Positions 1 through 5,338 of a stretch of DNA of 5,669 nt are shown piece by piece. Each line of letters begins with the position of its first letter. Within the stretch, counting starts at the first letter, position 1. Under the pieces are notes generated by a model that saw only the letters and a program-made list of their open reading frames with translations, was not told the DNA's origin and searched no databases. Position numbers and translations under genes: made by a program. The stretch spans positions 1 to 5,669 of the forward strand of contig JAJZFF010000060.1 in NCBI GenBank assembly GCA_021805485.1, read 5' to 3'. This DNA is from Pseudomonadota bacterium. GTDB lineage: Bacteria > Pseudomonadota > Alphaproteobacteria > Acetobacterales > Acetobacteraceae.

Positions 1-60
1 TGAATCTAGCGTGATGCAGATTCAGAAACTCGTACAGGAATTTCTGGATCGTGACGCTCG
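1..60. repeat. 60-bp palindromic repeat, copy 1 (MITE/REP-like)
   Basis: This stretch matches 2201-2260 in the same orientation at 49 of 60 positions with no gaps (my count by eye). Both copies begin TGAATCTAG and share GGAATTTCTG in the right half. The ends are inverted repeats: CTAGCGTGAT on the left and, read in reverse complement, CGAGCGTCACGAT on the right, so the element can fold on itself. It is too short to code for anything, and no transposase is nearby. It starts at the first base of the window, so it could extend further left. A short non-autonomous palindromic element is the best description; the family is not identified. Confidence 0.6.
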
Positions 61-208
61 AGTGGGATGGCACCGCTTTCGCTCAGCCACTCCACTCCAG
101 CTCTCTGTTTGATCGCGTCACTCAGATGTGCGGCGCTTCCACCTGCAGTCATCACGCTCTGGAACGATTTGACGCTTCGGAGGTTGCTCTATCCGGCATG
201 CCGCGCGT
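61..208. other. Intergenic stretch without recognisable gene
   Basis: This lies between repeat copy 1 and the stop codon of the minus-strand crotonase gene. The plus-strand open frames crossing it run on into the antisense of the crotonase gene and resemble no protein I know, so I treat them as shadows. I see no clear terminator hairpin with a T-run for the crotonase gene here. Confidence 0.4.
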
Positions 209-1030
209 TCAGCGCCCGACGAAGCGGGGAGGACGTTTGGCCGCGAAGGCGGCGCGGCCCTCGCGATAATCGTCGCTATCGAAACAGGCCGCGATCGCGC
301 GCTCCACAGCGGCCTCGTCGCGCCGCGCCGAATCGAGTTCCGCGGCGTCGACGGCGAGCTTCGCAGCACGAACCGAGAGCGGCGCGTTGCCGCCGATACG
401 GCGGGCGAGGGCGCGGGCCGCCGCGTCCAGCGCTCCATCGGTCACGAGCTGCTCGATGAGCCCGATCCGCAGCGCCTCGGCGGCGTCGAACCGCTCGCCA
501 CCATAGAGAAGACGGCGCGCCTGCCCCGGTCCGACCAGGCCGACCAGCTTCTGCACCAGCGGAAAAGCATACGCGATGCCGAGGCGGGCGGCGGGAATCC
601 CGAAGGTCGCGGTCGCATCGGCGAGGCGCAGGTCGGCATGCATCGCCAGCGCCAGCCCGCCCCCGAGGCAATAGCCGGAGATCGCGGCGATCACCGGCTT
701 TTGGAAGCCGCCGAGGCGGAGGCGACCGGCACGGGTCCGCCGCTCATAGTCCTGCTGCGCGTTGGCGTCGGACCGCTCCGCCTCGAATTGGCTGATATCG
801 GCCCCCGAGCAGAAGGCCCGCCCCCCTGCCCCGGTCAAAAGCACCGCGCGGATCGCCGGATCGCGTTCGAAAAGGTCGAGAATCTCGGCCAACCCCTGCC
901 ACATCGCCACCGACATGGCGTTGTGCTTCTCCGGCTGATTGATCCGGATCAGCCCGACCGGCCCTTCGCTGGCGGCCAGCATGCGGCCTTCGGCATAGGC
1001 ACCGGCTCCATAAGGGAGAAATCCGTCCAT
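209..1030 (-). CDS. Enoyl-CoA hydratase/isomerase (crotonase) family protein lacking both classical catalytic Glu
   Basis: The product is 273 aa, the usual crotonase length, and should act on an acyl-CoA thioester in the cytoplasm. The family is shown by INQPEKHNAM at residues 30-39, the first oxyanion-hole segment AFCSGADIS at 72-80, the second one GYCLGGGLALAMHADLRLA at 119-137, and FGIPAARLGIAY at 143-154. In rat mitochondrial enoyl-CoA hydratase the acid/base residues are Glu144 and Glu164. The aligned positions here are Ala127 (GGGLALA instead of GGGCELA) and Ala147 (FGIPAA instead of FGQPE). Ordinary hydration of 2-enoyl-CoA by the Glu pair is therefore unlikely. The thioester-binding fold looks intact, so another crotonase reaction such as isomerisation, decarboxylation or hydrolysis is possible. 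The reaction and substrate cannot be named. The start at 1030 is chosen because AGGGGA lies 7 nt upstream; the frame opens 19 codons earlier at 1087, but that extension lacks family similarity. The gene stands alone, divergent from the CHAP gene. Confidence 0.9.
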   Translation of the reverse strand: MDGFLPYGAGAYAEGRMLAASEGPVGLIRINQPEKHNAMSVAMWQGLAEILDLFERDPAIRAVLLTGAGGRAFCSGADISQFEAERSDANAQQDYERRTRAGRLRLGGFQKPVIAAISGYCLGGGLALAMHADLRLADATATFGIPAARLGIAYAFPLVQKLVGLVGPGQARRLLYGGERFDAAEALRIGLIEQLVTDGALDAAARALARRIGGNAPLSVRAAKLAVDAAELDSARRDEAAVERAIAACFDSDDYREGRAAFAAKRPPRFVGR

Positions 1031-1037
1031 CTGTGCG

Positions 1038-1043
1038 TCCCCT
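1038..1043 (-). promoter_or_regulatory. Ribosome binding site of the crotonase gene
   Basis: AGGGGA on the minus strand sits 7 nt before the ATG at 1030. It favours that start over the upstream in-frame ATG at 1087. Confidence 0.55.
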
Positions 1044-1214
1044 GTTGCTGCCGTTCCGAGCCTGAAGGCGGATTCGGCGGTCCGCAAGAGCCGGCCGGAT
1101 CGGGGCCGAATCGGGCTGATTTACGCCCGGTTAGGACTTGTGTCGGCATTTCGTGGTTCATCCACAGGGGTTCGGTGGCAAAAGCGCCCCGTCCGCAACC
1201 GTGGGTGCCGGGCG

Positions 1215-1237
1215 AGGGTTGTCATTCCTGCAACCCT
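1215..1237 (+). other. Stem-loop in the CHAP gene leader
   Basis: AGGGTTG (1215-1221) pairs perfectly with CAACCCT (1231-1237) around a 9-nt loop. It ends 47 nt before the CHAP start codon. No T-tract follows, so it is not a simple attenuator. Its role is unknown, and a 7-bp stem can arise by chance in GC-rich DNA. Confidence 0.3.
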
Positions 1238-1272
1238 GCTGCTACCAGAATTGCCATACGCGGGTGGGAAAA

Positions 1273-1278
1273 AAGGAG
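1273..1278 (+). promoter_or_regulatory. Ribosome binding site of the CHAP gene
   Basis: AAGGAG lies 6 nt before the ATG at 1285, close to ideal. This fixes the start of the CHAP protein and rules out the longer reading from TTG 1138. Confidence 0.8.
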
Positions 1279-1284
1279 TGCGGC

Positions 1285-2064
1285 ATGCAGGATCGGAGGG
1301 CGGACAAGCGGAGACTCGTGTTGATCGGGTCACTGCTGAGCGCAACTCTCTCGATGCATGCGGCTTCAGCCCTTGCCACTACGACACAGGCCGACTCCAT
1401 ATCAGCGTCACACCATCCAACCCGGGCCGCGCACTCGGCATCGGCACATCCTGTTTCCGCCCGCAGCCATCGTCGCGCTGATGGCATGAGGTCCGCCCTG
1501 GCCGCGGATGCGCCGGCGGGTCGTCATGGTGTGCGGCTGGCCGGTTACCATGGTCGCCATGGCCTGGTGCATCTCGCCTCCAACCGCCCGGTGCTGCAGT
1601 GCGTACCCTTCGCGCGCGCCGAATCCGGCATCGCGCTCAAGGGCAATGCCGCCATCTGGTGGGACGAGGCGGAGGGCGTCTATGCCCGCGGCCATGCGCC
1701 CGAGCCCGGCAGCATCCTCAATTTCCGAGCCAATTCGACCATGCGCCTGGGCCATGTCGCGGTCGTCACGCGGGTGATCAACTCGCGCGAGATCGAAATC
1801 GACCACGCTCATTGGGCCGGGTCCGGTGTCTCGCGCAACATCCTCGTCGCCGATGTGTCTGCGGCCAATGACTGGACGGCGGTCCGCGTCGCACTCGGCC
1901 ATGGCGCGACACTCGGCAGCACCTATCCGACCTACGGCTTCATCTACAATCGTCCCGCCGGAAGCCAGACGACGCTGGCGGCCGGACGCAGCGAGGACGA
2001 GGTCGCCGAAGCGCCGCCGGCCGAAGACCGCACCGCCGACGCGCCGGACCGGCGCCTGCGCTGA
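1285..2064 (+). CDS. Secreted CHAP-domain protein (putative peptidoglycan amidase/endopeptidase)
   Basis: The product is 259 aa. Residues 1-31 form a signal peptide: a basic start (QDRRADKRR), a hydrophobic core (residues 11-22, LVLIGSLLSATL) and a likely cleavage after SALA at 28-31. Residues 32-95 are a low-complexity His/Ala/Ser/Arg-rich linker. A CHAP domain (PF05257, NlpC/P60-like papain fold) spans about 100-220. Cys106 in LQCVPFAR is the expected nucleophile, His157 in RLGHVAVV the expected base, and the EIDHAHW segment at 171-177 probably supplies the third polar residue. The stretches GNAAIWW and PEPGSILNF are also typical. CHAP enzymes cut amide bonds in peptidoglycan, so the protein probably acts in the periplasm on the cell wall; substrate and cleavage site are not shown. 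The C-terminal 30 or so residues are a charged tail of unknown role. Its start is set by a strong AAGGAG. It appears monocistronic, followed by a hairpin and a repeat. Confidence 0.88.
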   Translation: MQDRRADKRRLVLIGSLLSATLSMHAASALATTTQADSISASHHPTRAAHSASAHPVSARSHRRADGMRSALAADAPAGRHGVRLAGYHGRHGLVHLASNRPVLQCVPFARAESGIALKGNAAIWWDEAEGVYARGHAPEPGSILNFRANSTMRLGHVAVVTRVINSREIEIDHAHWAGSGVSRNILVADVSAANDWTAVRVALGHGATLGSTYPTYGFIYNRPAGSQTTLAAGRSEDEVAEAPPAEDRTADAPDRRLR

Positions 2065-2150
2065 CCCCGCCTCTTTGGCCCGACCGCCCCGGTCTGGGCG
2101 GCGGTGAAGGCGCGCGCTGTAGCGATCCGATGCCGAAGGCTAGGGTCCCG

Positions 2151-2180
2151 CCCCAGAGATTCGCATCCGAATTTCTGGGG
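2151..2180. terminator. Strong hairpin downstream of the CHAP gene (possible terminator or repeat-related palindrome)
   Basis: CCCCAGAGATTCG (2151-2163) and CGAATTTCTGGGG (2168-2180) form a 13-bp stem with one mismatch (a G:U wobble in RNA) around the 4-nt loop CATC. It lies 86 bp after the CHAP stop. No T-run follows (the next bases are TAAGCGG), so it is not a textbook Rho-independent terminator. Its right arm contains GAATTTCTG, also found in both 60-bp repeats, so it may belong to the same palindromic family. Terminator or RNA-stabilising function is inferred from position only. Confidence 0.45.
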
Positions 2181-2200
2181 TAAGCGGCCCCCTAACATAT

Positions 2201-2260
2201 TGAATCTAGTGTGATTCAGATTCGGAAATTCTGATAGGAATTTCTGAATCATCACGCTAG
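2201..2260. repeat. 60-bp palindromic repeat, copy 2 (MITE/REP-like)
   Basis: This is the second copy of the element at 1-60, in direct orientation with 11 mismatches by my count. Its ends are imperfect inverted repeats: CTAGTGTGATTCAGA at 2206-2220, against TCTGAATCATCACGCTAG at 2243-2260. An inner stem of AAATTC (2226-2231) and GAATTT (2238-2243) encloses the loop TGATAG. It is AT-richer than its surroundings. It ends 9 bp before the DUF2946 gene, so it lies in that gene's leader or promoter region and may affect its expression. No transposase or clear target-site duplication is seen. Confidence 0.65.
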
Positions 2261-2269
2261 ACACCGGCG

Positions 2270-2659
2270 ATGTGCCGCACCGTTGCCGCGCGCCGCATGA
2301 GGCAGGGGCCCGGGTTCCTGGCGCTGCTGGCGGCGCTGGTCCAGATCGTCGCTGCCGGCTTCGTCCCACCGGCTGCCGTCACGGCAGCATCGGCCGCGCG
2401 TTCGGGGCTCAATGCGCTGATCGCGGCCTCCATCTGCCGCAGCGCCGGAACCCCGGATGATGGTGCGTTGCCGCCCGATCTGGGGCCGGCGCATCACCAC
2501 GGTCCAGACTGTGCCCTCTGCTCGATATGGGAGGACCTGGCGCATGCGCAGGCCCTGTTTGCGCGCCCTGTCACCTTCTTCCGGCTCGCCGTCTCCCCGC
2601 AGGTCCGCCAGAGCTGCCTCCTTCGGCCCTGCCCACGGGGGCCACCGCCTCTCGTCTGA
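2270..2659 (+). CDS. DUF2946 family protein (His/Cys-rich, copper-cluster associated)
   Basis: The product is 129 aa, typical for DUF2946 (PF11162). A hydrophobic N-terminal segment (residues 15-32, GFLALLAALVQIVAAGFV) is a signal peptide or membrane anchor. The family pattern follows: IC at 55-56, then HHH at 75-77 and C-x-x-C at 81-84 (DCALC), and the C-terminal RGPPPL. These His and Cys residues look suited to metal binding, but the family's biochemical role is not established. The family is frequently found beside copper genes, and here copC and copD follow on the same strand after a 236-bp gap, so a periplasm-facing copper role is inferred. The start is uncertain: neither ATG 2270 nor ATG 2297 has a good Shine-Dalgarno, and the shorter form would begin MRQGPG. 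The 60-bp repeat lies directly upstream. Confidence 0.75.
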   Translation: MCRTVAARRMRQGPGFLALLAALVQIVAAGFVPPAAVTAASAARSGLNALIAASICRSAGTPDDGALPPDLGPAHHHGPDCALCSIWEDLAHAQALFARPVTFFRLAVSPQVRQSCLLRPCPRGPPPLV

Positions 2660-2895
2660 TCCGAGCCCATCCCCACCTGGATGGCGCGTCTGCCTTCTGA
2701 TTGGACAGGGAGTGCAGCCGCATCACGAATCGCTGTCTCGCGGCCGCGCTGGCCGCCGGCCCGCATGTCGGCGGCACGCCGGCGCCGCACGTCTTTTCCG
2801 ACGATCTCTTCCCTGACAGCATCGGCCGTCTATCGTTCCATTGATCATCCGGGCCGCCTCTGTTGTTCCCCATCGATCGCACCCAGGAGACCGCC
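2660..2895 (+). other. Gap between the DUF2946 gene and copC; no firm gene
   Basis: These 236 bp hold no gene I recognise. Just after the DUF2946 stop, CCATCC (2667-2672) and GGATGG (2679-2684) form a small hairpin with a 6-nt loop and no T-run. A 47-codon frame, TTG 2701 to TGA 2844, reads LAAALAAGPHVGG and then APHVFSDDLFPDS. It loosely resembles the start of an exported protein but has no Shine-Dalgarno and no family I can name, so it is not called as a gene. It could be a remnant or chance. A promoter for copCD could lie here; none is obvious. Confidence 0.4.
2885..2889 (+). promoter_or_regulatory. Ribosome binding site of copC
   Basis: AGGAG stands 6 nt before the ATG at 2896. It selects that start over the in-frame ATG at 2863, which would put extra polar residues ahead of a good signal peptide. 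Confidence 0.7.
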
Positions 2896-3273
2896 ATGAT
2901 CCCTCCCCGCCGCATCGTCATCGCCGCTCTGGTCCTTGCCATGCTCGCCGGGCCAGGCGTGGCGCCCGGCTTCGCCCACGCCCTGCTGCGCGCCGCTCAG
3001 CCTGCTCCCGCCAGCCTCGTGCCGGCCGCGCCGGCCTGGGTGCGGCTGACCTTCTCGGAGACCGTCGAGCCCCTGTTCTGCAGCATCAAGGTGACCGACG
3101 CCGCCGGAAAGCAGGTCGATGACGGCAGCCTCGTATCCGACCCAGCCGACCGCCGGCGGCTGATGATCCGTCTCAAGCCGATCCCTCCCGGCGAATACCT
3201 CGTGACCTGGTCTGCGACCTCGACCGATACGCACCGGACCCAGGGGCATTTCCGCTTCCAGGTCTCGAGATAG
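2896..3273 (+). CDS. copC: Periplasmic copper-binding protein CopC
   Basis: The product is 125 aa, the usual length of a stand-alone CopC (PF04234). Residues 1-27 are a signal peptide ending GFA. Cleavage there exposes His28, which in CopC proteins supplies its amino terminus and side chain to Cu(II). The other expected Cu(II) ligands are present in the C-terminal motif: Asp111 and His113 in STDTHRTQGHFRF. A Met-rich Cu(I) loop is not seen, so this looks like a Cu(II)-only CopC. The beta-sandwich core is recognisable in WVRLTFSETVEP (48-59) and PPGEYLVTWSATS (97-109). A cysteine, Cys62 in LFCSIKV, lies in the core; its role is unknown. CopD begins 7 bp downstream, so the pair should be co-transcribed. 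CopC would pick up periplasmic copper and pass it to CopD; whether for resistance or supply is not shown. Confidence 0.9.
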   Translation: MIPPRRIVIAALVLAMLAGPGVAPGFAHALLRAAQPAPASLVPAAPAWVRLTFSETVEPLFCSIKVTDAAGKQVDDGSLVSDPADRRRLMIRLKPIPPGEYLVTWSATSTDTHRTQGHFRFQVSR

Positions 3274-3280
3274 CGTCGCG

Positions 3281-4159
3281 GTGCCGGGGTCCGACACGCT
3301 GGCGACGGGGCTGGCCGCGAGCCGTGCGCTCGCGGTCGGCTTCGTGTTCGTCATCTTCGGCACGCTGTTGGTGGCCACCATCATCGCCCGGCCGACCGCC
3401 GGTGATGGCGGCGCGACGGATCCGCACCATGGCTTCGCGGCACTCTTGCTGGGCGCGCTCCCCGGCGCGGTCCTCGCGCTCGGGCTCTGGTTCGGGCTGC
3501 AAACGGCGGCGATGGCGCAGACAGACAGCATCCGCGAGACGCTGGCACGCGTGCCCGAGGTGCTCCTCCACACCGATTTCGGCCACCTCATGCTGCTTCG
3601 GCTGGGTCTGCTGGGCGGCATCGGCTTGGCGCTCGCCGCCGATCGGCCGGGCGCGGCCACCGTCTTCGCGGGCTTCGCCGCGGCGCTGCAGGCGGGGCAT
3701 CTGCACGCCCTGGCGATCTGGCATGGACCCAACCTCCTGCTCGCGAGCGAGACGCTGCACGTGCTGGCGGCGGCGAGCTGGCTTGGCAGCCTGCCGGCGC
3801 TTCTGCTCGTCATCGTCTCCGTCCCGCCCCGGCGGGCGATGGCGACGCTTCGGCGGTTCTCATTCATGGGCATCGGCGCCGTACTGGTCGTCGGCGCGAC
3901 CGCCGCGCTCCAGGCCGACTGGCTCGCCGGCGGGCCGCTGAGCCTGGCGGCAACGGCCTATGGCCGCATCTGCTTGGCGAAGATGGTCCTGTTCTCGCTG
4001 CTGCTGGCCCTGGCGGTGCGCAACCGGTGGCGCCTGCGGCGTGGCGCGGAGGCGGTGCCGGCGCTCGGGAGCAGCCTCAGGGCGGCGCTCGTCCTCGCCG
4101 CTCTGGTGCTGGTGCTGGCCGCCATCCTCAGTGCGATGCCGCCGCCCAGCGAGGCGTGA
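3281..4159 (+). CDS. copD: Copper resistance protein CopD (inner membrane)
   Basis: The product is 292 aa, the length of a free-standing CopD (PF05425), and very hydrophobic. About eight membrane segments can be read, near residues 15-36, 52-78, 102-120, 124-146, 159-181, 195-215, 230-247 and 266-286. Family landmarks are HVLAAASWLGSLP (160-172) and, before the last segments, YGRICLAKMVLFS with Lys234 followed by RNRWRL. Histidines at 102, 140, 142, 148 and 160 are candidate copper ligands. The start is GTG 3281, 7 bp after the copC stop; no strong Shine-Dalgarno is visible, so translation may be coupled to copC. CopD is thought to receive copper from CopC and move it across the inner membrane. 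The gene converges on the chromate transporter pair with 5 bp between stops, leaving no room for a separate terminator. Confidence 0.88.
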   Translation: MPGSDTLATGLAASRALAVGFVFVIFGTLLVATIIARPTAGDGGATDPHHGFAALLLGALPGAVLALGLWFGLQTAAMAQTDSIRETLARVPEVLLHTDFGHLMLLRLGLLGGIGLALAADRPGAATVFAGFAAALQAGHLHALAIWHGPNLLLASETLHVLAAASWLGSLPALLLVIVSVPPRRAMATLRRFSFMGIGAVLVVGATAALQADWLAGGPLSLAATAYGRICLAKMVLFSLLLALAVRNRWRLRRGAEAVPALGSSLRAALVLAALVLVLAAILSAMPPPSEA

Positions 4160-4164
4160 GCGCC

Positions 4165-4686
4165 CTACCCCAGGACGACGCCGATCGCCGCCGCGACGGC
4201 CAGGAACCAGAGCGGGTTGAACCGCGTCAACAGGGCTCCGCCGGCGGCCAGGGCAGTGACGGCGGCGAAGCGCCAATCGCGGCTGGTGGACAGGCACAGC
4301 ACCAGCGCGCCGCCGAGGATCAGCCCCGACGTCGCGGGCACCAACCCCACCTGTACGCGCCGCCGCCAGGGCGCCTCGCGAAAGCGCCACCACAGACCGC
4401 CAACGGCAAGGGTGAGCAGCGAGGAGGGCAGGCAGAGGGCGAGAGTCGCGACCAGGGCGCCGGCCAGTCCGGCGACATGCCAGCCGATCAGCGTCGCGAC
4501 CAGCATGTTCGGCCCCGGCGCCGCCTGGGCCAGCGCATAGAGCGCCGCGAACTGATCGGCCGACATATAGGAATGGACCACGACCACCTGGCGCTGCATC
4601 TCCGGCAGGATCGTGTTGCCGCCGCCCACGGCGAGGAGCGACAGGGTGGCGAAGATGCGCGCGAGATCAAGCAGCGTTCCGGTCAT
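4165..4686 (-). CDS. Chromate transporter family protein, C-terminal half of a split pair
   Basis: The product is 173 aa, half the length of a full ChrA (about 400 aa), and corresponds to one CHR domain (PF02417). Landmarks are LLAVGGGNTILPEMQ at about 17-31 and QAAPGPNMLVATLIGW at about 54-69, followed by hydrophobic segments to the C terminus. Full ChrA proteins export chromate, probably by exchange, and are fused from two such domains. Here the domains are separate genes, as in paired short-chain CHR proteins such as Bacillus subtilis YwrA/YwrB. Its ATG overlaps the upstream gene's TGA as ATGA, so translation is coupled and the two halves should form one heteromeric inner-membrane transporter. 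The substrate could be chromate, sulfate or another oxyanion; nothing in the sequence decides this. Confidence 0.87.
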   Translation of the reverse strand: MTGTLLDLARIFATLSLLAVGGGNTILPEMQRQVVVVHSYMSADQFAALYALAQAAPGPNMLVATLIGWHVAGLAGALVATLALCLPSSLLTLAVGGLWWRFREAPWRRRVQVGLVPATSGLILGGALVLCLSTSRDWRFAAVTALAAGGALLTRFNPLWFLAVAAAIGVVLG

Positions 4687-5231
4687 CGCCCGACGCGCCT
4701 CGCCAGCAGGATGCCGAGCAGCGCCGCGGTGAGCAGCACGGGCAGTAGCGGCAGGCGGGCAAGCGCGAGCGCCGCGGCGGCGCCGAGCCCGATGGCGAGG
4801 CCCACCGGGTGGCGGCGCAGCGGCGCGCCAATGCGGATCGCGGTCGCGAGCACCAGGCCGGAGGCACCGGCGGCGAGGCCGCGGAACAGATGCTGGACCA
4901 CGGGCAGCCCGCCATAGCGGGTCTGCAATGCGCCGAGGACCAGGACGATCACCATCGGCGCCGCCATCAGCCCGGCAAAACAGGCCGCCGAACCCGCCAC
5001 ACCGCGGAAGCGCGCGCCGAGCGCGACCGAGAGATTGATCACGTTGGGTCCCGGCAGGAACTGGCAGAGGCCGAGCAGGTCGGTGAATTCGGCTTCGCTG
5101 AGCCAGCGGCGCCGCTCGACCACGACGCGACGCGCCCAGGGCAGCACGCCGCCGAAGCCGGACAGGCCGATGGTCAGAAAGCCCACAAAAAGGGCGCGCA
5201 GACCCGGCGGAACGGATTCGGCGTGAGTCAT
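4683..5231 (-). CDS. Chromate transporter family protein, N-terminal half of a split pair
   Basis: The product is 182 aa, a single CHR domain (PF02417) and the first gene of the two-gene operon. Landmarks are FLTIGLSGFGGVLPWARR at about 18-35, with the FGG motif, and LCQFLPGPNVINLSVALG at about 55-72, with PGPN. Multiple hydrophobic segments follow. It pairs with the downstream half-gene by a 4-bp ATGA overlap. GAGG lies 4 nt before the ATG, a somewhat close but usable ribosome binding site. Each half retains its own glycine-rich and PGPN motifs, so I read this as a genuine split transporter, not a frameshifted full-length gene. The promoter should lie at 5232-5338, where a perfect palindrome is found. 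Adjacent copper genes suggest a metal-stress context, by inference only. Confidence 0.87.
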   Translation of the reverse strand: MTHAESVPPGLRALFVGFLTIGLSGFGGVLPWARRVVVERRRWLSEAEFTDLLGLCQFLPGPNVINLSVALGARFRGVAGSAACFAGLMAAPMVIVLVLGALQTRYGGLPVVQHLFRGLAAGASGLVLATAIRIGAPLRRHPVGLAIGLGAAAALALARLPLLPVLLTAALLGILLARRVGR

Positions 5232-5253
5232 GACGCCTCGCAGGCTAGAGTAA

Positions 5254-5272
5254 GATTCCGTCAGACGGAATC
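5254..5272. promoter_or_regulatory. Perfect 19-bp palindrome between divergent genes (candidate operator or REP-like element)
   Basis: GATTCCGTCAGACGGAATC has two perfect 9-bp arms around a central A. It sits 22 bp upstream of the chromate N-half start codon and 66 bp before the MBL-fold gene, in their only shared intergenic region. This is a suitable position for a dimeric repressor or activator to control one or both genes. No regulator gene is in the window. Alternatively it is a short dispersed palindrome: like the 60-bp repeats it follows a CTAG and contains GATTC. Confidence 0.5.
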
Positions 5273-5338
5273 GGCTGATGGGATAAAGTTGCTCGTTCAG
5301 ACAACGGGATAGAGCGTGATCCGCGCGTCATCCGGCGC

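Larger units (their letters stand above)
1031..1284. promoter_or_regulatory. Divergent intergenic region and long leader of the CHAP gene
   Basis: This 254-bp region separates the divergent crotonase and CHAP genes and must hold both promoters. I could not recognise convincing -35/-10 boxes or a GGAAC-type EcfG promoter. The half nearest the CHAP gene has several short self-complementary segments: GTGG 1153-1156 with CCAC 1162-1165, GGGG 1167-1170 with CCCC 1187-1190, and AGGGTTG 1215-1221 with CAACCCT 1231-1237 (7 bp, 9-nt loop). A structured 5' leader is possible, but I match it to no known riboswitch class. Confidence 0.3.

Noticed and set aside
67..459. Plus-strand frame opposite the crotonase 3' end
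   Set aside because: Arg-rich translation with no recognisable domain, mostly antisense to the crotonase gene.
1160..1260. Cobalamin riboswitch (GGTTCGGTGGCAAAAG-like stretch)
   Set aside because: Superficial resemblance only; no B12 box and no cobalamin-related gene downstream.
1138..1284. N-terminal extension of the CHAP gene from TTG 1138
   Set aside because: ATG 1285 has an ideal AAGGAG 6 nt upstream and opens directly into a signal peptide; the extension would bury that signal peptide.
2151..2187. Classical Rho-independent terminator
   Set aside because: The stem is strong but no T-run follows on the plus strand, so it is kept only as a hairpin of uncertain function.
2845..3873. Long minus-strand open frame antisense to copC/copD
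   Set aside because: It is Arg/Ser/Pro/Ala-rich, resembles no family, and overlaps well-recognised genes on the other strand; a GC-rich shadow.
4683..4686. Frameshift breaking a single full-length chrA
   Set aside because: Both halves have complete CHR-domain motifs and a standard ATGA start/stop overlap, and paired half-size CHR genes are a known arrangement.
4027..4917. Long plus-strand open frame across the chromate genes
   Set aside because: Low-complexity Arg/Ala/Gly/Gln-rich translation, antisense to two clear CHR proteins with an operon overlap.
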